64,000 nucleotides of DNA from Prorocentrum cordatum (lineage: Eukaryota > Sar > Dinophyceae > Prorocentrales > Prorocentraceae). Position 1 is the first letter of the stretch; the number at the start of each line of letters is the position of its first letter. Positions 10,151-21,936 of the stretch are shown here, piece by piece. A program made the position numbers and the translations under genes. The stretch is taken from NCBI GenBank assembly GCA_963575745.1, contig CAUYUJ010003014.1, positions 142,753 through 206,752 on the forward strand, in the 5' to 3' direction. The notes beneath the pieces are model-generated. The model was not told where the DNA came from, ran no database searches, and saw only the letters and a program-made list of their open reading frames with translations.

Positions 10151-11515
10151 TCGTTCCCCCCGAAAGGACTGCGACGAGCGGCCGGACGGCCTCGTGCCGC
10201 GGGGGGGCCGCGAGCGAGCGGCAGGGCTGTAGCCGGAGCGCCCGGCCACGCGCGGAGGCCCCGCGGGGCCGCGAGCGGCAGTGCCGAGCCCTATAGGGAG
10301 CCTGCCCAGCACGCCAGGGGCCGCGAGGGGCCACGACGGGGGGCCACGCTGCAGCCGAGCTGGCTGGGCCCGTGGAGGCCGCTGGGGCTACACCGCAAAA
10401 GCCTGGGGCACAGCAGCCCACGATTGTCTCTGTGGCCTTCTCGTGTGCCCCAGTCTTCTCAGGCGGGGTTTGGCGGCCGATTGTTTCGAGCGGATTTCAT
10501 GCTACCCTTCCGCCCTCCTGCTCTCCCCCTTCCTCGTCGCCTTCCCCCCCTTTCGGCCCTGCCCGAGTTCCAGGCCGGGAAAGGCAGCCCAAGGATCGCC
10601 GCAGACGACCTCTACCAGAGACCAACGACCCCGTGAGTGGACGGTCGGTCGGATGGCGACGGGCGAAGTAGACGACGACGACGGCGGCGGCGGCGGCGGC
10701 CACGTGGACGCCGTAAGTGCCGGCGAGGCCTCGGCGCCCGCCTGCGGCCTTCCGGCGACGGGCCGCTGAGCGCCGTCGTGGGGCCCTCCGCCTTCCAGGC
10801 GATGCCCCGCTCCGCCCTGCGGGGGCGCCGGCGGCGCCGTCTGCCGAGGGCCTCCAGGCCGAGGCATGCCCGCGTCGAGTAACAGATACCTCAGCACAGC
10901 AGCCCAGTAGGAGCAAAGGTGGGTAGGGCATCTTGCACGGGCCATCGTGGTCGTCCGGAGCAAAAACGTGACCAGCATTTGAGGCGAGAGCACGATTCTT
11001 GTGATGAGTCGTTGCGATGTCCCAAGCGAAACGGCTTGCGGACTGGCTGCCGAACCGCGCGGTCTGAGGCTCCCCGTCCCCCTCTGTGCAACTCTTCTTT
11101 GGCCATTTCTACTTCGATGAGAACCCCTCTGGCGAAACGCTCTCAGGGAATCAGGACGGACGAGCATGGGCCATTTTCGGCCCTTGGGGTTCCTCGCCAG
11201 GCCCAAGAGGCCGTCGACAAATTTGCTCGGGATGAAGCACCGGTCCTGGGGAGAGGGTCGGGTTTTCTGGGGACCCTGTACAGTCGGACCGAGGTATAAG
11301 ATCGAGGTCGGTTCGGGAAGGTCAGCCTAATGTAGGATGGCGATTGGTAAATGATCGGGGGTCGTGTTGCGTCGACGGCGCCCCGGAGGATGATTATAAA
11401 AACCCGGCCGCGGGTTGGGAAATTATTTTTTCAATCGTTCCCCCCCTGCCCCCTGCCGTCCTCGGGCGCGCGCCCGGACAGCCGACGGGCCAGACGGAGC
11501 CAGAGCCACATTGAT
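10151..11515. other. no gene recognised; GC-rich
   Basis: Very GC-rich DNA to about 10.9 kb, stop-poor in several frames at once (for example 10058-10636 + and 10502-11206 -), which indicates chance openness. From 10.9 to 11.5 kb composition is mixed with no recognised content. Confidence 0.45.
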
Positions 11516-11720
11516 TGTGTATTTGACGTAACATTTGCACCCGACGTCAAATGAGCATTAGAGATGATGTCTGAAGTCGACGTGGAACGATTATTTGACG
11601 TAAAAGCTTGAAACCGATGTAGAATTTGCATTTTACGTAAAATTTGAAGTCGATTTAGAATAATTATTTAACGCAGAATTAGACGACGACGTGAAATTCG
11701 TATTCGACGCAAGATTCGAA
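11516..11720. repeat. degenerate GACGT / TTTGACGTAA-phased array
   Basis: About ten spaced motifs of the type TTTGACGTAA, GACGTCAAA, TCGACGTGG, TTTTACGTAA, GACGACGTG and TTCGACGCAAG recur every ~18-22 bp in AT-richer DNA, alternating in orientation. This is comparable with the GACGT array at 4949-5032 but more diverged. Confidence 0.5.
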
Positions 11721-12186
11721 TCTTGCGTGTAATAGACATCTGTTTGAATCGTCTTCCTCCCGTTGAAGGATCCCACAGAAATCAAATAAAGTATGTTTTT
11801 AATCGTTCCCCCTGTTTGTTTTTCATTCTCCTGCATTAATGTTTTTGGTGTTTGTTGGATGTGTTTGTACATCCTGCGGAGGGTACCCTGGGATGTTCTG
11901 CTTGCATTTCCCGACCGAGGGCTTCATGTTCTTGAGGGATGTTCTTCTGGCCTAGGGCCGATTGCATTAAAGAAATCAAAGAACGGGATGTCTGGGAAGG
12001 CTTCTGTGTGCCGCCGGCGATGCGCCGAGGGCCTCCGCGGGCCTCCGCGGGTTTCCGACGGCGCCCGACGGCGTGCGAGGAAGCCCGCTCCGTGGGCGAT
12101 GCCCCGAGGGCGCCCTCAGTGCCACCGCCGGCTTATCATGCCTTGGTGGTAGCTCCGAAGGTCCTATGTCGAAGGAAGGCACACTG
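11721..12186. other. no gene recognised
   Basis: Mixed DNA up to the GAT array. A GCGATGCGCCGAGGGCCTCC-type repeat is hinted at around 12018-12120, without clear boundaries. Confidence 0.4.
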
Positions 12187-12209
12187 ACAATGATGATGGC
12201 GATGATGAC

Positions 12210-12252
<43 letters not shown>

Positions 12253-12458
12253 CTGATGATGATGATGAGGATGAGGATGAGGATGAGGATGAGGATGAGG
12301 TTGAGGCTGAGGCTGAGGCTGAGGCTGAGACTGATGATACTGATGCTGCTGATGATGATGTAATGCTGATGCTGATGCTGATGTTGATGATGATGATGAG
12401 GAGGAGGATGATGATGATATTGATGATGGTGGTGATGGTGGTGATGGTGATGATGAAT

Positions 12459-12527
<69 letters not shown>

Positions 12528-12905
12528 GTGATGGTGATGATGATGACGATGACGATGATCAAGACCATGACCATGATGATGATGCTGATGCTGACGATTA
12601 TGATGATGATAATGTTGCTTCTGATCATGACAACGGTGATTTCGGTGCTGATGTTGATGCTGTGGATAATGATGATGATGCTGCTGCGGATGATGATGAT
12701 GGCGGTGACGATGATTGTGTTGATGATGATTATGATGGAGAATATTGTAATTATGAGGATGATGGTGATGATGATGATGATTATGATTGTGATGATGATG
12801 AGTCTGGCGATGGTGATGGTGATGCTGATGCTGATGATGTTTATGATGGTAAGGGTCATGAACATACTCATGATCATGATGATGCTGATGATGCTGATCA
12901 TCAAG
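12187..12905. repeat. GAT/ATG trinucleotide array, ~0.7 kb
   Basis: An almost uninterrupted trinucleotide field: (GATGAT)n with patches of GAGGAT, GAGGCT, GATGCT and GATGGT. Period 3 is kept over long stretches, so it stays open in several frames and would read as poly-Asp, poly-Met or poly-Ile/His on either strand. No unique flanking peptide marks it as an exon. The purer centre (12450-12530) grades outward into diverged copies. Confidence 0.9.
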
Positions 12906-14137
12906 GTGTCGCGGGATGTTGTCGACGCCGATTATTGCATTCTTCCATGTGGCCGGCGCCGATTCGCGAGGATGACCACGAATTGGCGCTGACCAAGGTG
13001 GACGTTGACCAGGATTGGCACGACGTTTCGGCGTTCAGTCTTGGTCATGGCCGAAGCCCGGCCCTTTCGCATCCTTCGGTTCTACCTGTCGGATTCTAGG
13101 ACTCCTCGGTCCAAGAATGCCCCTGACTTGGCGCGATGCTGTTGCCTGGCGTCCATATACTCTGCCCTCCTGACACGACCTTTTTTCTTTGTAGTCGAAT
13201 TCCTCCCTCCCCTTCTGGGGAGGTATGCAGAGGTATCCCAGAGTCCTCCGCAGGCCTAGAAAGGATCCCCCAAACAATGGTTGTTTTCGATTCGAGAGCG
13301 ATCCCCACTCGAGAACGCGAGCATCTCCACGGAGCACTGGCACACTTTGGGTCTGCCGGCCGCGGCATGCAGTCGTTTTTCGTCGAAGCCGCGAGACGGG
13401 ATACCCAAGGAGCACTGGTGCACTTTGAAGGTCTTTCTTTCGAATCTGATAATCTCAACCTGTCGAGGGGAGAACACTCTCATCCTTGAGTCTCGAGGTT
13501 CCTTGATCCTCCCCCCCCCTCCCTCTCACCCCCTTTCGGCGGCGAGCCCAGGGGGTGGAAGTGAGAGGGGGCGGGCCCTGTCAGGAGGCTCGGAAGTTTC
13601 CCGGCCTTCCCCAAAGACAGAGAAAGCTTCGCAGAGGGCGCCAGGGCTTCTGAAAAGTCCCGCCGCCTTCTGTCGGGACGATCGACATGGGTACGGAAAG
13701 ACTGGGTAAGACCGACAGCAGTTCCTGCTCATTCTGAACAGGACTCGTTGTCGGTGGCGTCGCGCCCCGTGTCCATTTGCGACAGAAGGCCGCCCGCCCC
13801 ACAGCGACCGCTGTTGGTTTGGGACAACACTTGTTGTTGGGCACTGTACGCATTCTTTCCGTGCCCATCTCGGGCGTCCAAATTCTGAGAAGGTTTTCTT
13901 TCTCTCCTTTCCTCCCTCTCGCTCGCCACCGATCCTCGGGGTGCCGCGGCGCGTGCGGAGAGCGGCGGCGCAGGGCAGCGGCGGGCCTGCGCCCGAAGAG
14001 AGCGCGCGCCCGCGCCCAGCTGCCGGCGGCCTCGGCCGAGGGCGGCGGGCCCGGCACGACGTGGCCCGGGCAGTTCTACGTGTGGGTCGAGGAGCCCTCG
14101 TGGCCCGGGACGGCCGAAGTGGGTGGCTCGGGCTGGC
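12906..14137. other. no gene recognised
   Basis: Short overlapping frames only. The part at 13530-13700 is weakly similar to 35690-35845 and to about 53400-53470 through repeated CTTCTGAGAAG-like words; it may be an old dispersed repeat. GC content rises sharply from 13.9 kb. Confidence 0.4.
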
Positions 14138-14312
14138 CGAAAGGGGGGGATTGGGAAAAGGGGGGGTTACGAAATCTGCTGCAAGCAGCTGGTTTCGGCA
14201 CCACCGAGGGGCCCATTCCTTGATACATGGCCGCCTCCGGCGCCGGGAGGCGCCGGGAAAATCAGCTACGCGAGCTGGTTCTCAACCCCCCCCTTTGCTA
14301 TCCCCCCCTTTC
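14138..14312. repeat. GTTACGAA...CTGCTGC dispersed repeat, copy 2
   Basis: The best-preserved member with 9971-10150: G-rich left end, GGTTACGAAATCTGCTGCAA, GCAGCTGGTTTCGGC, CATTCCTTGATACATGG, the inverted GGCGCCGGGAGGCGCCGGG block, TACGCGAGCTGGTT, and a C-rich right end (CCCCCCTTTGCTATCCCCC). Confidence 0.65.
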
Positions 14313-14684
14313 GCCCGACCCGACTGTTGTCGCCCAGACGTGTGCATTTTTTCGTCGAGGCCAAAGCCCGAAGATCCGGACCATCTTGATAGGCATCTTG
14401 GACCATTCCGGGAAACGGACACGCACGAAACCTAACGATGCACCGGGAACGGACTTCCGAGTGGCGGCAAGTGTTCTTTCCCAGGGCATGCGCGTGTCAT
14501 GCAGAAATCCAGGCGGAAGGTTTTTTAGCCGATTTCGGCCTCTGCGGGCCGTCGCCAGGACCCAGGACCCTCAGAAAACGGCCCCGGATGAACGATCTGC
14601 CCTCCAAAGGAGGGTGGTAACCAGGGGATGTGGATCTCATGGCGGGGGCCAGGATATCTTCCAGCACGGCCCCCCCTTCTCGGA

Positions 14685-14785
14685 CGAAAGGGGGGATCGG
14701 GAAAACGGGGCTTACGACATCTGCTGCGTGCAACAGGTTTCGGCCTCGCCGCTGGGCGCCTTCCTCGATACACCGGTGGGAGGTA
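14685..14785. repeat. GTTACGAA...CTGCTGC dispersed repeat, copy 3 (truncated)
   Basis: Carries the G-rich left end, TTACGACATCTGCTGCGTGC, TTTCGGCCTCGCCGC and GCGCCTTCCTCGATACACCG, then stops. The right half of copies 1 and 2 is missing. Confidence 0.6.
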
Positions 14786-14795
14786 AAGATGCCTT

Positions 14796-14950
14796 CTCTT
14801 CTGAAGAAGTGGAGGAGGAGAGGAGGAAAAAGGAAGGGACGAACAAGAGAGGCGTCAAAGAGAAGGTGGAGGAGGAGGAGGAGGAGACGGAGTAGGAGGA
14901 GGAGGAGGAGGAGGAGGAGGAGGAGGAGGAGGAGGAGGAGGAGGAGGAGG

Positions 14951-14998
<48 letters not shown>

Positions 14999-15004
14999 AG
15001 GAGG

Positions 15005-15058
<54 letters not shown>

Positions 15059-15090
15059 TGGAGCTGGAGCTGGAGCTGGAGGAGGAGCAA
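14796..15090. repeat. GAG / GAGCAG / GAGCTG array
   Basis: A purine-rich + strand: (GAG)n for about 100 bp, then (GAGCAG)n hexamers, then GAGCTG. The block order GAG, GAGCAG, GAGCTG suggests successive expansion of variant units. Confidence 0.9.
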
Positions 15091-16680
15091 CCGACGAGTA
15101 AACATCGAACAATCGGAAGGAGTAGTGAAGAAAGCGAAGTTTAACACCGATGTTTGTCCAGATGTTCGCTGGAGCGTCCCATGAGCCTCGCAAGAGCCTC
15201 TCAGGAGCCTCGCGGGACCATCTCAGGAGCCTTGCGGGAGCAGGAGCCTCGTAGGAACAGGGCTGTTAGGTTGCAGGCCAGGCCTGAGTTAAGCCATCGG
15301 AGGAGACCGAGGTGAACCGTGAGCTGCCCGCTAAACCCGAAATCTGATTCGGTTCGGTTCGTGTCGCGTGTGACGTGCGTTGGGGCGAGGCGCAGCCACG
15401 TGGGCGGGCGTGTGCCGATGGGGCTGCTGGTCGAGGGGGGGTCCCGATGTTCCCGTTCGTTTTTGGCTCGCTTCGCTTTGTTTAGCCAGCGTTCGCATGC
15501 AATTCTACAGTATGGTACGACGAGAGGCTCGATCAAATATCAACGGAACATGACATTCGCGCGTGGTCGAGAGAGGCATTGAAACAAGACTGGGCTATTG
15601 CAGATTCTGTTGTGCGTTCGTCTTCGAAGCGGTGGGCGCAGAGAGCTTGGAAATGAACGCCGCCCGGGTCGCGCTTACAGGGACGTCCTCTGTTGTCGTG
15701 AGATGCTAAGTTGATTGCTTCCTGCCGCTCGAATCACGTCGGTTCGTGGCGAGACGCTGCGCAAGATGGCGCTGCGTGGGCAAATGTGACCGAGGACTTC
15801 CTGGACTTTGCACGTGACAGGCGCGCCGCTCCCGCGTGCAGATTTTTGATCCTTCCCCCGCTCCTCTTCCTAATTGTCAGAGTGGCGCACTGGTGCCCGC
15901 GTTTTCCCTCGCGCCCCTGACGGGCCCGCCGTCGTGCGAGCAGGGTTAATGAGTGAATGTGTTGTGTGCGTGCTCCCGCGTTTTTCCGAGTGTTGCCTCG
16001 CGTGGTTTGTCCCACGCAGTTCCTTTGTTGCTCCAGCGATTGTCCCGATGATGGTTCGAATGGTTTCCCAGATGGTTATCCCGATGGGGTTTCTGCTTGG
16101 TTGATCTTGTGCTCCCGGATATTCAACTTCTCAGGGGCGTCGTGTTAAAAGGTTGTTCCGAGGGTTGCCCCTAAGTTCGCGGGGCCTTCTCAGGGGCCCA
16201 GCACGAGCAGAGTTGTTTGTTCCACAGGACAGACCTACATCGACATTTCATTCATGTATAAGGTTTTCGGCGATGGTCACAGGCCCGATCTCTGAGCATT
16301 TTAACCAGGTGAGTTGAAATCACAACATTTTAGATTTAGGTTGCTCTCGATAACGAACGCCACTGGTCGAGGAAAAAGCGGATAATGGAAGGGCGGGGGT
16401 TTCCCCGCGCGGAGCGTGTCCATGCGACCGCGCGTCCGCGGGGTCGCTCTTTGGAATCCAGACAGCGAGGAGGGCGTGGATGCGGATGCGTTTGCCGCTC
16501 GTAAATTTAAATGGCCATCTAATCGGGCTGAATCGCCGTTCGCGTTTCCTTGTTTCCCAAAAGAGCTCTCGGGAGTTGCTCCCCAGGGGGGGGGGGGGGG
16601 GCGAGGGGGGCGCGTCGGCGCGCCGCGCTCGCTTGGACGAGGAGCTCGCGCGAGGTTCCCCGAGCAGGCAGGCGCAGCGG
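15091..16680. other. no gene recognised
   Basis: Includes a short GGAGCCTCGC(A/G)GGA-type repeat at 15180-15260 and mixed DNA after it. No RNA gene or protein family is recognised. A G15 run lies near 16588. Confidence 0.45.
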
Positions 16681-16686
16681 GCATAA

Positions 16687-17364
16687 GTTCGCAGCGGGCT
16701 CAACGAGTTAGGCGTCAAAGACCGGGAGGGTGCAAAGGGCTGGGTCGTGGCCGCGCCAGACTCGAGCCTTGAGGAGTCAGGCGTCGACAAGCCCAGCCAG
16801 GGGCAGCACGTGGCCGCGCGTTTCAATAGTGAGAGCGTGTTCGACATCGAATAGTTGGTCATGAGGCTCAGGGCATATGTTATGCAATCGAGTTCGCTCA
16901 TGGCCGACCTCGGAGCGAACCGGCGGCGGTTTTGTTCGCAGATGGGCACGTTGATGGATCACGCGCAGCAAGTTGCGAGCGAGCGCGGGGCGAACCAGCA
17001 GCGCATGTTGCAGAATTGGGAAAACCTACTTAGGTTCAAGCACGCCTGGGGCGACATGCGGTAGCAGCTGACCACCCAGTTCGACTTGCTCGAAGGGGGG
17101 GCGCAGGCCGCGAAGATGTCCTGGAACGCGAACAGCACGGCCGTCTCTCACCATTGCGAGAAGTATTTGGAAGCATCCAAGAAGTTCGACGCCTATCACG
17201 AACGACTGCGGCCACGCCTGGGGGAAGCTGCAGCGCTTGCAGACGCAGTCCGTCACCGGGGGGCGCAGGCGGCGCAGCTGCAGCAGCGCGTCAAATCCTA
17301 GGTCGTCGGATTGTTCGCACAGCGAGTGCAGCGAGGAGCTCTACGCTACAATCGGGAGGTCTGA
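16687..17364 (+). pseudogene. helical coding-like frame interrupted only by UAG codons
   Basis: One frame runs from just after a TAA (16684-16686) to a TGA at 17362-17364 and is interrupted only by three TAG codons, at 16852, 17062 and 17299. The protein is charged, Gln/Ala-rich and helical, for example MADLGANRRRFCSQM, QLTTQFDLLEGGAQ, EKYLEASKKFDAYHERL and RGAQAAQLQQRV. Each TAG falls where a glutamine would fit (a single C-to-T change from CAG). No family is recognised; a gag-like retroelement product or a coiled-coil host exon are both possible. Decay of a formerly coding frame is the simplest reading. Confidence 0.45.
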
Positions 17365-18394
17365 GGCTGGGCGAGAGTGATTTGAGGCAGGCTGGCCAGG
17401 GCCAGCAGCCCAATCTTTACGCTTGGCATGTTTGCGGCTATGCATGCGCATTCTTGTCGGCGCTGTCTTCATCACCACGCGCGTTTGCAGCCTATCGGCC
17501 CCTTCTCCATGGGCCTTGCGTCAGAGAAATCTATTCGCTGTCTGCCCGTCGGCCGCATTGGGCAGGGCAGGGGGGTGCATGGGGGGGGGGGGGGGGGGGG
17601 CGCAGGCGAGGTGTCAGATGAGTCTTCCAGCCAGCGCCAGAGCTCAGGCGCCTGGGCTCGAGCGCGCGAAGGAGGAGCGACGCAAGCCTGGCGTGTTTTA
17701 GAGAGATCCAAGTCCCTGATTTTCCATCGCACCTCGCTTCTCACCGTCCTCAGAGCCCTGTTCCTCTTCCATTTGTTGGCATTCGACTCATTGCGCTTCA
17801 GCGGTGGAGCGGCAGCGATTCGACGAGGGCGGGTTTGGAAGCTTGCGCTGAGAGTCGCGCGCGTGAGCGCGGGCGTGCACGAGGCGCTCGTAGAGTGCCC
17901 CGGGCTGCGCGAGCAGCTGCCCGCGCTCGCCCGTAGTTCTTCGAGTAGGCGAGGCCAGGCGAATTAGGATCTTGCAGATGGCCTGGGCCATGGCACCTCC
18001 GCCCCGTAACAGCCACTTCGAGGGTCCTCTGCAAGTCATGCGGCGCCTTGCATGTTCGCGCGGGGCGCCGTTGAGGTCCCCCCCCCGCCCCCCCTGCCTT
18101 CGCTGCGTGTGGCCAAGAAGACAGTCCTCGACGACGATGCTCAGGCATTGCTACAGGCGCCCCCCCGCCGCAGCTGCCGCATGGCAGCGCGCGATTGGGG
18201 GTCGGCCGGGGGGGGGGGGGGGGGGCGCGGGCGGGGGCCTGCGCGAACCGCCTCCACACTTTGGGCACGCGGCGAGTTGGCCTGGCCCGGCGAACACCAG
18301 AGCCGAGAGGGGACCGATTCGCGACGCCCGCCCCCGCCCACTCTTGCCCCCCTTTCATTCTCGCCCCTCGGAGGTGGAGCGCGTGCGTGTGCGT

Positions 18395-18429
<35 letters not shown>

Positions 18430-18830
18430 GATTTCGAACGCGGGGGCGCGCGTGCGCCGCGCCTTGGTCTCTCCGTTTGTTTGCGCGCGCGTCCTACTGG
18501 CGGTGGAAGGTGGAGAGGGGGGGGGGCCCGGCGGGCCCTCCTTCTTTCCTCGAGGCGCGCTGCTCCCGGCCGAAGAGACTGCTCGTTCCAGAAGCCCCCG
18601 CGGCGAAGCTGGGCTGCGAGTCAAGCCAAACGGGGGCCGCGCCCCACAGCCAGGGGGTGCCCGAAGCAGACGGGGCGCGCGCGATGGGGCAAGGTGGGTT
18701 GCTTGGCGACGCCAGTTACGGGCGGCCCCCCCCCCCTCCACGCGCGCGGGTGCAAGAGTTTGGGTTGGGCGCGTCCGCCCCCCTCCCGCCCCCCATCGTT
18801 CCCTTTTCTTTTGCTGTTTTGTTGTCTTCT
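17365..18830. other. no gene recognised; long G tracts
   Basis: Very GC-rich, with homopolymer G runs of about 20 (17581), 14 (18211) and 32 (18397) bases. Long open frames on both strands here are composition effects. Confidence 0.5.
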
Positions 18831-18860
18831 CTCTCTCGCTCTCTCTTTCTCTTCTGTGTT

Positions 18861-18900
<40 letters not shown>
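18831..18900. repeat. CT dinucleotide tract ending in the assembly gap
   Basis: CTCTCT repeat, pure from about 18866 to 18900, where the run of N begins. The gap was probably caused by this tract. Confidence 0.95.
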
Positions 18901-19000
18901 NNNNNNNNNNNNNNNNNNNNNNNNNNNNNNNNNNNNNNNNNNNNNNNNNNNNNNNNNNNNNNNNNNNNNNNNNNNNNNNNNNNNNNNNNNNNNNNNNNNN
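18901..19000. other. assembly gap (100 N)
   Basis: Exactly 100 unspecified bases, probably a gap of arbitrary size. Sequence order across it should not be trusted at base level; the retroelement frame to the right is truncated by it. Confidence 0.99.
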
Positions 19001-20715
19001 TTGCACGAGCGGGCTACGGCGTCTACTACGGCATCGACCACCGCATGAACTACAGTGCACGCGTTCACGGCATTACGCTGAACGCACAGCTTGCGGAGAC
19101 CCTCGCCATTGTCCACCTCACGGCATGTGCTGAACGGCCCGTACACGTTTTCGTGGACAACCAGGCGGTGGTTGATGGTTTCCAAAGGATCATCGACGGA
19201 CACTCACCACCGCAGAGCACGCACGTGGAACTCTGGGAAAAGATCCACCGATGCGTCATGGCCAAGCCCAACATGTTCCGCGTCGAGAAAGTCGCTAGCC
19301 ACCAGGGCGACATGGGCATCGACCTCGGGCTCATCGGGCCCATCGCGGAGGAGTTCAATCGTCAGGCTGACGCCCTCACCACAACGGCGGCACGTACTCA
19401 TAACCTTCCAGACGACATTGTCGAAGCTGCCAAATCACGACATCGCCAAGCGACCGTGCTTCATGGAGTCGCTGTCGCCATCTACGAGCGTAGACACCGT
19501 ACACTCCCCCTCCCACACCGCTGGGCTGGGTTCACAGCTGCGGAACTCAACAAAATGGAACCAAATCCCCTGCTGTCTGACCAGGCACCACCCGCGGCTG
19601 GACCAGACATCCCACAGAACCCGGACGAGCTCTGGGCCGAGGCCCAACGGGCGATATTCGTCGAACAGGAGGACGACCCGTTCGGCTTTGGTGGGGGCCT
19701 TGACTTCCTGGGCGACGGGCCAGCCAGCGCCAACCCTGCCCCGTCGGGCACCCGCACGGCGCCCCCGACTCCGCCATTGAGAGCGGCAGCGCACCCACAT
19801 GACAACGCCGCTCATTTTCAAGACGCTGACGAACAGGAGGATGACCTGTTCAGCTTCGGTGGGGGATTGGACGCTTTGGACGACGGACCAGCCAGCGAAA
19901 ACCCCGCCCCGTCGGGCAACCTCTCGATCCCTATTGCGACTCCGTACCCGAGAGCGACATCGCCCACATACGATGATATCGGCCACCGCCAAGACGCCGA
20001 CCATGACCTGGGTGACCCCCGCGGACTGAGTGGCATGGAGTACGCACCGCCGATACCACACGCTGCCGACCATGCCGCCCTACCGAGACGCCAACCTTCT
20101 ACGCGACCGACCTCAGTGCCCTTGCACGGCATCATGACTGGTCCCACCGCGCAAACCACTCCGCCCCCCCACCGCCGGCAGCCCGCGGGGGCGGCTTCAG
20201 CCCCCCCGCAGGGTACTAATCCAGACAGGCCCTCGTGCCCCATCCACGCTTCCATCGTTGCTGAGCGAGAGGAAGCGGCTCTCCCGACCTCTCGGGGCGT
20301 GGCCCTAGCGGCTCCAGCCCTGGGGTCGCGTGGGCCCCTCCAGCCACCCTTCAAGGGTGACGGACGACAGCGTACAGGGTGCCGCACTACGCCAGTCCAC
20401 CATTTGGACAGGCGTACCGAGGACCTCGCCTCTGTCTCGAGGCCCTCGGCTGCTGGCACTGAGCAGCCACCCCTCACCGACCGCGAAACCGAGCTGTCAC
20501 AGGCTATGGCTGCTCTCCAGCAGAGGTGCTTAGCTCTCGCCGCGGACCTTGCCGCCGCCCAAGCTCGTCAAGGCCCTCTACTCCAGCGCCTCCATAGCGC
20601 TGGGCGAGCCTTTGCCGAGCTGCTCACGGCCTCGCCCGATGGTGCCGTGCCGTCACTCACCATCCAAGCTATGCTGTCATCGTTCCGCGGCGCTCCACCT
20701 GGTGCCCCGCGCTAA
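19001..20715 (+). CDS. retroelement ORF, 3' part: RNase H plus low-complexity tail
   Basis: An open frame of about 570 codons from the gap to TAA at 20713-20715. Residues 1-130 look like a retroelement RNase H. Visible acidic positions are the Glu of LAETLAIVHL, the Asp of VFVDNQAVVDGF and the Asp of NRQADALTT, with a VASHQGDMG segment before the last. The first catalytic Asp and any upstream reverse transcriptase would lie in the gap. After it come PLPHRWAGFTAAELNKM, an acidic-aromatic segment present twice (19663 and 19831, 168 bp apart, in frame, core FGGGLD), a Pro/Ala-rich linker and a short predicted coiled coil (TELSQAMAALQQRC). It is probably the 3' end of a LINE ORF2. The frame itself shows no lesion. 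Confidence 0.75.
19663..19930 (+). repeat. 168 bp in-frame duplication inside the ORF
   Basis: GAACAGGAGGACGACCCGTT and GAACAGGAGGATGACCTGTT begin two copies 168 bp (56 codons) apart. Both encode an EDD(P/L)F(G/S)FGGGLD core followed by DGPAS(A/E)NPAPSG. Confidence 0.85.
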
Positions 20716-21079
20716 TCTCCTCCTTTCTGCCTGCCCGTGTGTACGCGTGGCTCCGCGTCCACGGTGTCAGGGCGTGGGGCGGGGGGTGCCCCGTCACTGC
20801 GCGCCGCTTAGCGGCCAAGCGCCCAACTGGCGGTCTGCCAAGCCGCCTAGCCACGTGTCAGCACGTCGCCTTTCTTGTTGGGGCCTCTTTCCTTACGCGG
20901 TCTGACAGGTGAGATCTTCATCGTCTGTCCGCCGTCTGTTGCGTCTGTCGCACTGCGCCGGGGGAGGGGGTTTTTGTTGCCCGCCCTCGTATCTAAAGGC
21001 TGCACCGCCGCAAATAGTGCATGCGAGTTGTCGCACCGCAGTGCGCCTCGCGGACGGACCCTGGTCCGCCTACTTGTCC

Positions 21080-21256
21080 GATCTCTCTCTCTCCTCTCTC
21101 CTTTTTTTTTTTTTCTCTACCTCTCTTTCTTTTTGTTGTCGTTTTTTTTTTTGTTTTATTTCCTCTCTCTCTCTCCTCTCCTCTCTCTCTCTCTTCTCTT
21201 CTCTCTCTCTCTCTCTCTCTTCCTCTCTCTCTCTTCCCTCTCTCCCCCCCCCCCCC
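21080..21256. repeat. CT/T-rich simple-sequence tract
   Basis: (CT)n interspersed with T runs (T10-T13) and TCTCTTC, ending in a C17 run. It may act as a polypyrimidine stretch of an intron, but no acceptor could be assigned. Confidence 0.85.
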
Positions 21257-21936
21257 CGTCGCGCCTTGAGCGGCGCGCGGCTTGCTGCGGCCCCGATTCG
21301 GCGCGCGGGATCGATCGGCGCGCGCGCGCGCAGGGGGCGGCTTCCGGCGGGGGGGGCCCTCGATGCCTCCCCGAGCTGGGGGCGGCCCGGCATCGGTCAG
21401 GCGCGCGCGCTTCTCGCGGCGAGGCCAGCGCCAGAAATTACGCATCATCTCGAAGCATCTTGGACCCTCCCAGGAACAAAGACGACCGCGAAACCGAAGA
21501 ATGCACTGGGGCTGGGCGCCCCAGCGATGGCATGACGGGGGGCCGCGCCACCGGCGGGAGCCCGCGCGGGGCATGCTACAGCGGGCGCGCGCGCGACGCT
21601 CGCAAATCGCGTGGCCGCGGCGGGCGTCTCAATCATGCGCTGAGCGCTGCCGATGCCACTGCGCCCCTGTCTCAAAGGCCCATCGGCGGTCGCGCGCTGA
21701 GCGTGAGGGCGTGGGGCCAGACAGCCGAGGGATATGGATGTCATGCAGGCTTGGGGCGAGGTCGGATCGGTCCAGACCGTTCCAGAAAGCTTCCAGAGAG
21801 CCCCGGGAACGCTCTCGAGCGGCCGCGGCGCCCGCTGTGGGGTCTCAGAAACTCCAGTTGTTCCCCAATCAGTTGCCTCGGTAGGGGTCCTAGCGGATTC
21901 ATATGGTTAGGTTAGGTATGTCGCCGATTTTCGTTG

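Noticed and set aside
12164-12992. Poly-Met/Asp/Ile frames in the GAT array
   Set aside because: Period-3 repeats remain open in most frames; no unique peptide flanks them.
18052-18900. Open frame left of the assembly gap joined to the RNase H frame
   Set aside because: The join passes through 100 N of unknown true length, and the left part is G-tract and CT-repeat translation.
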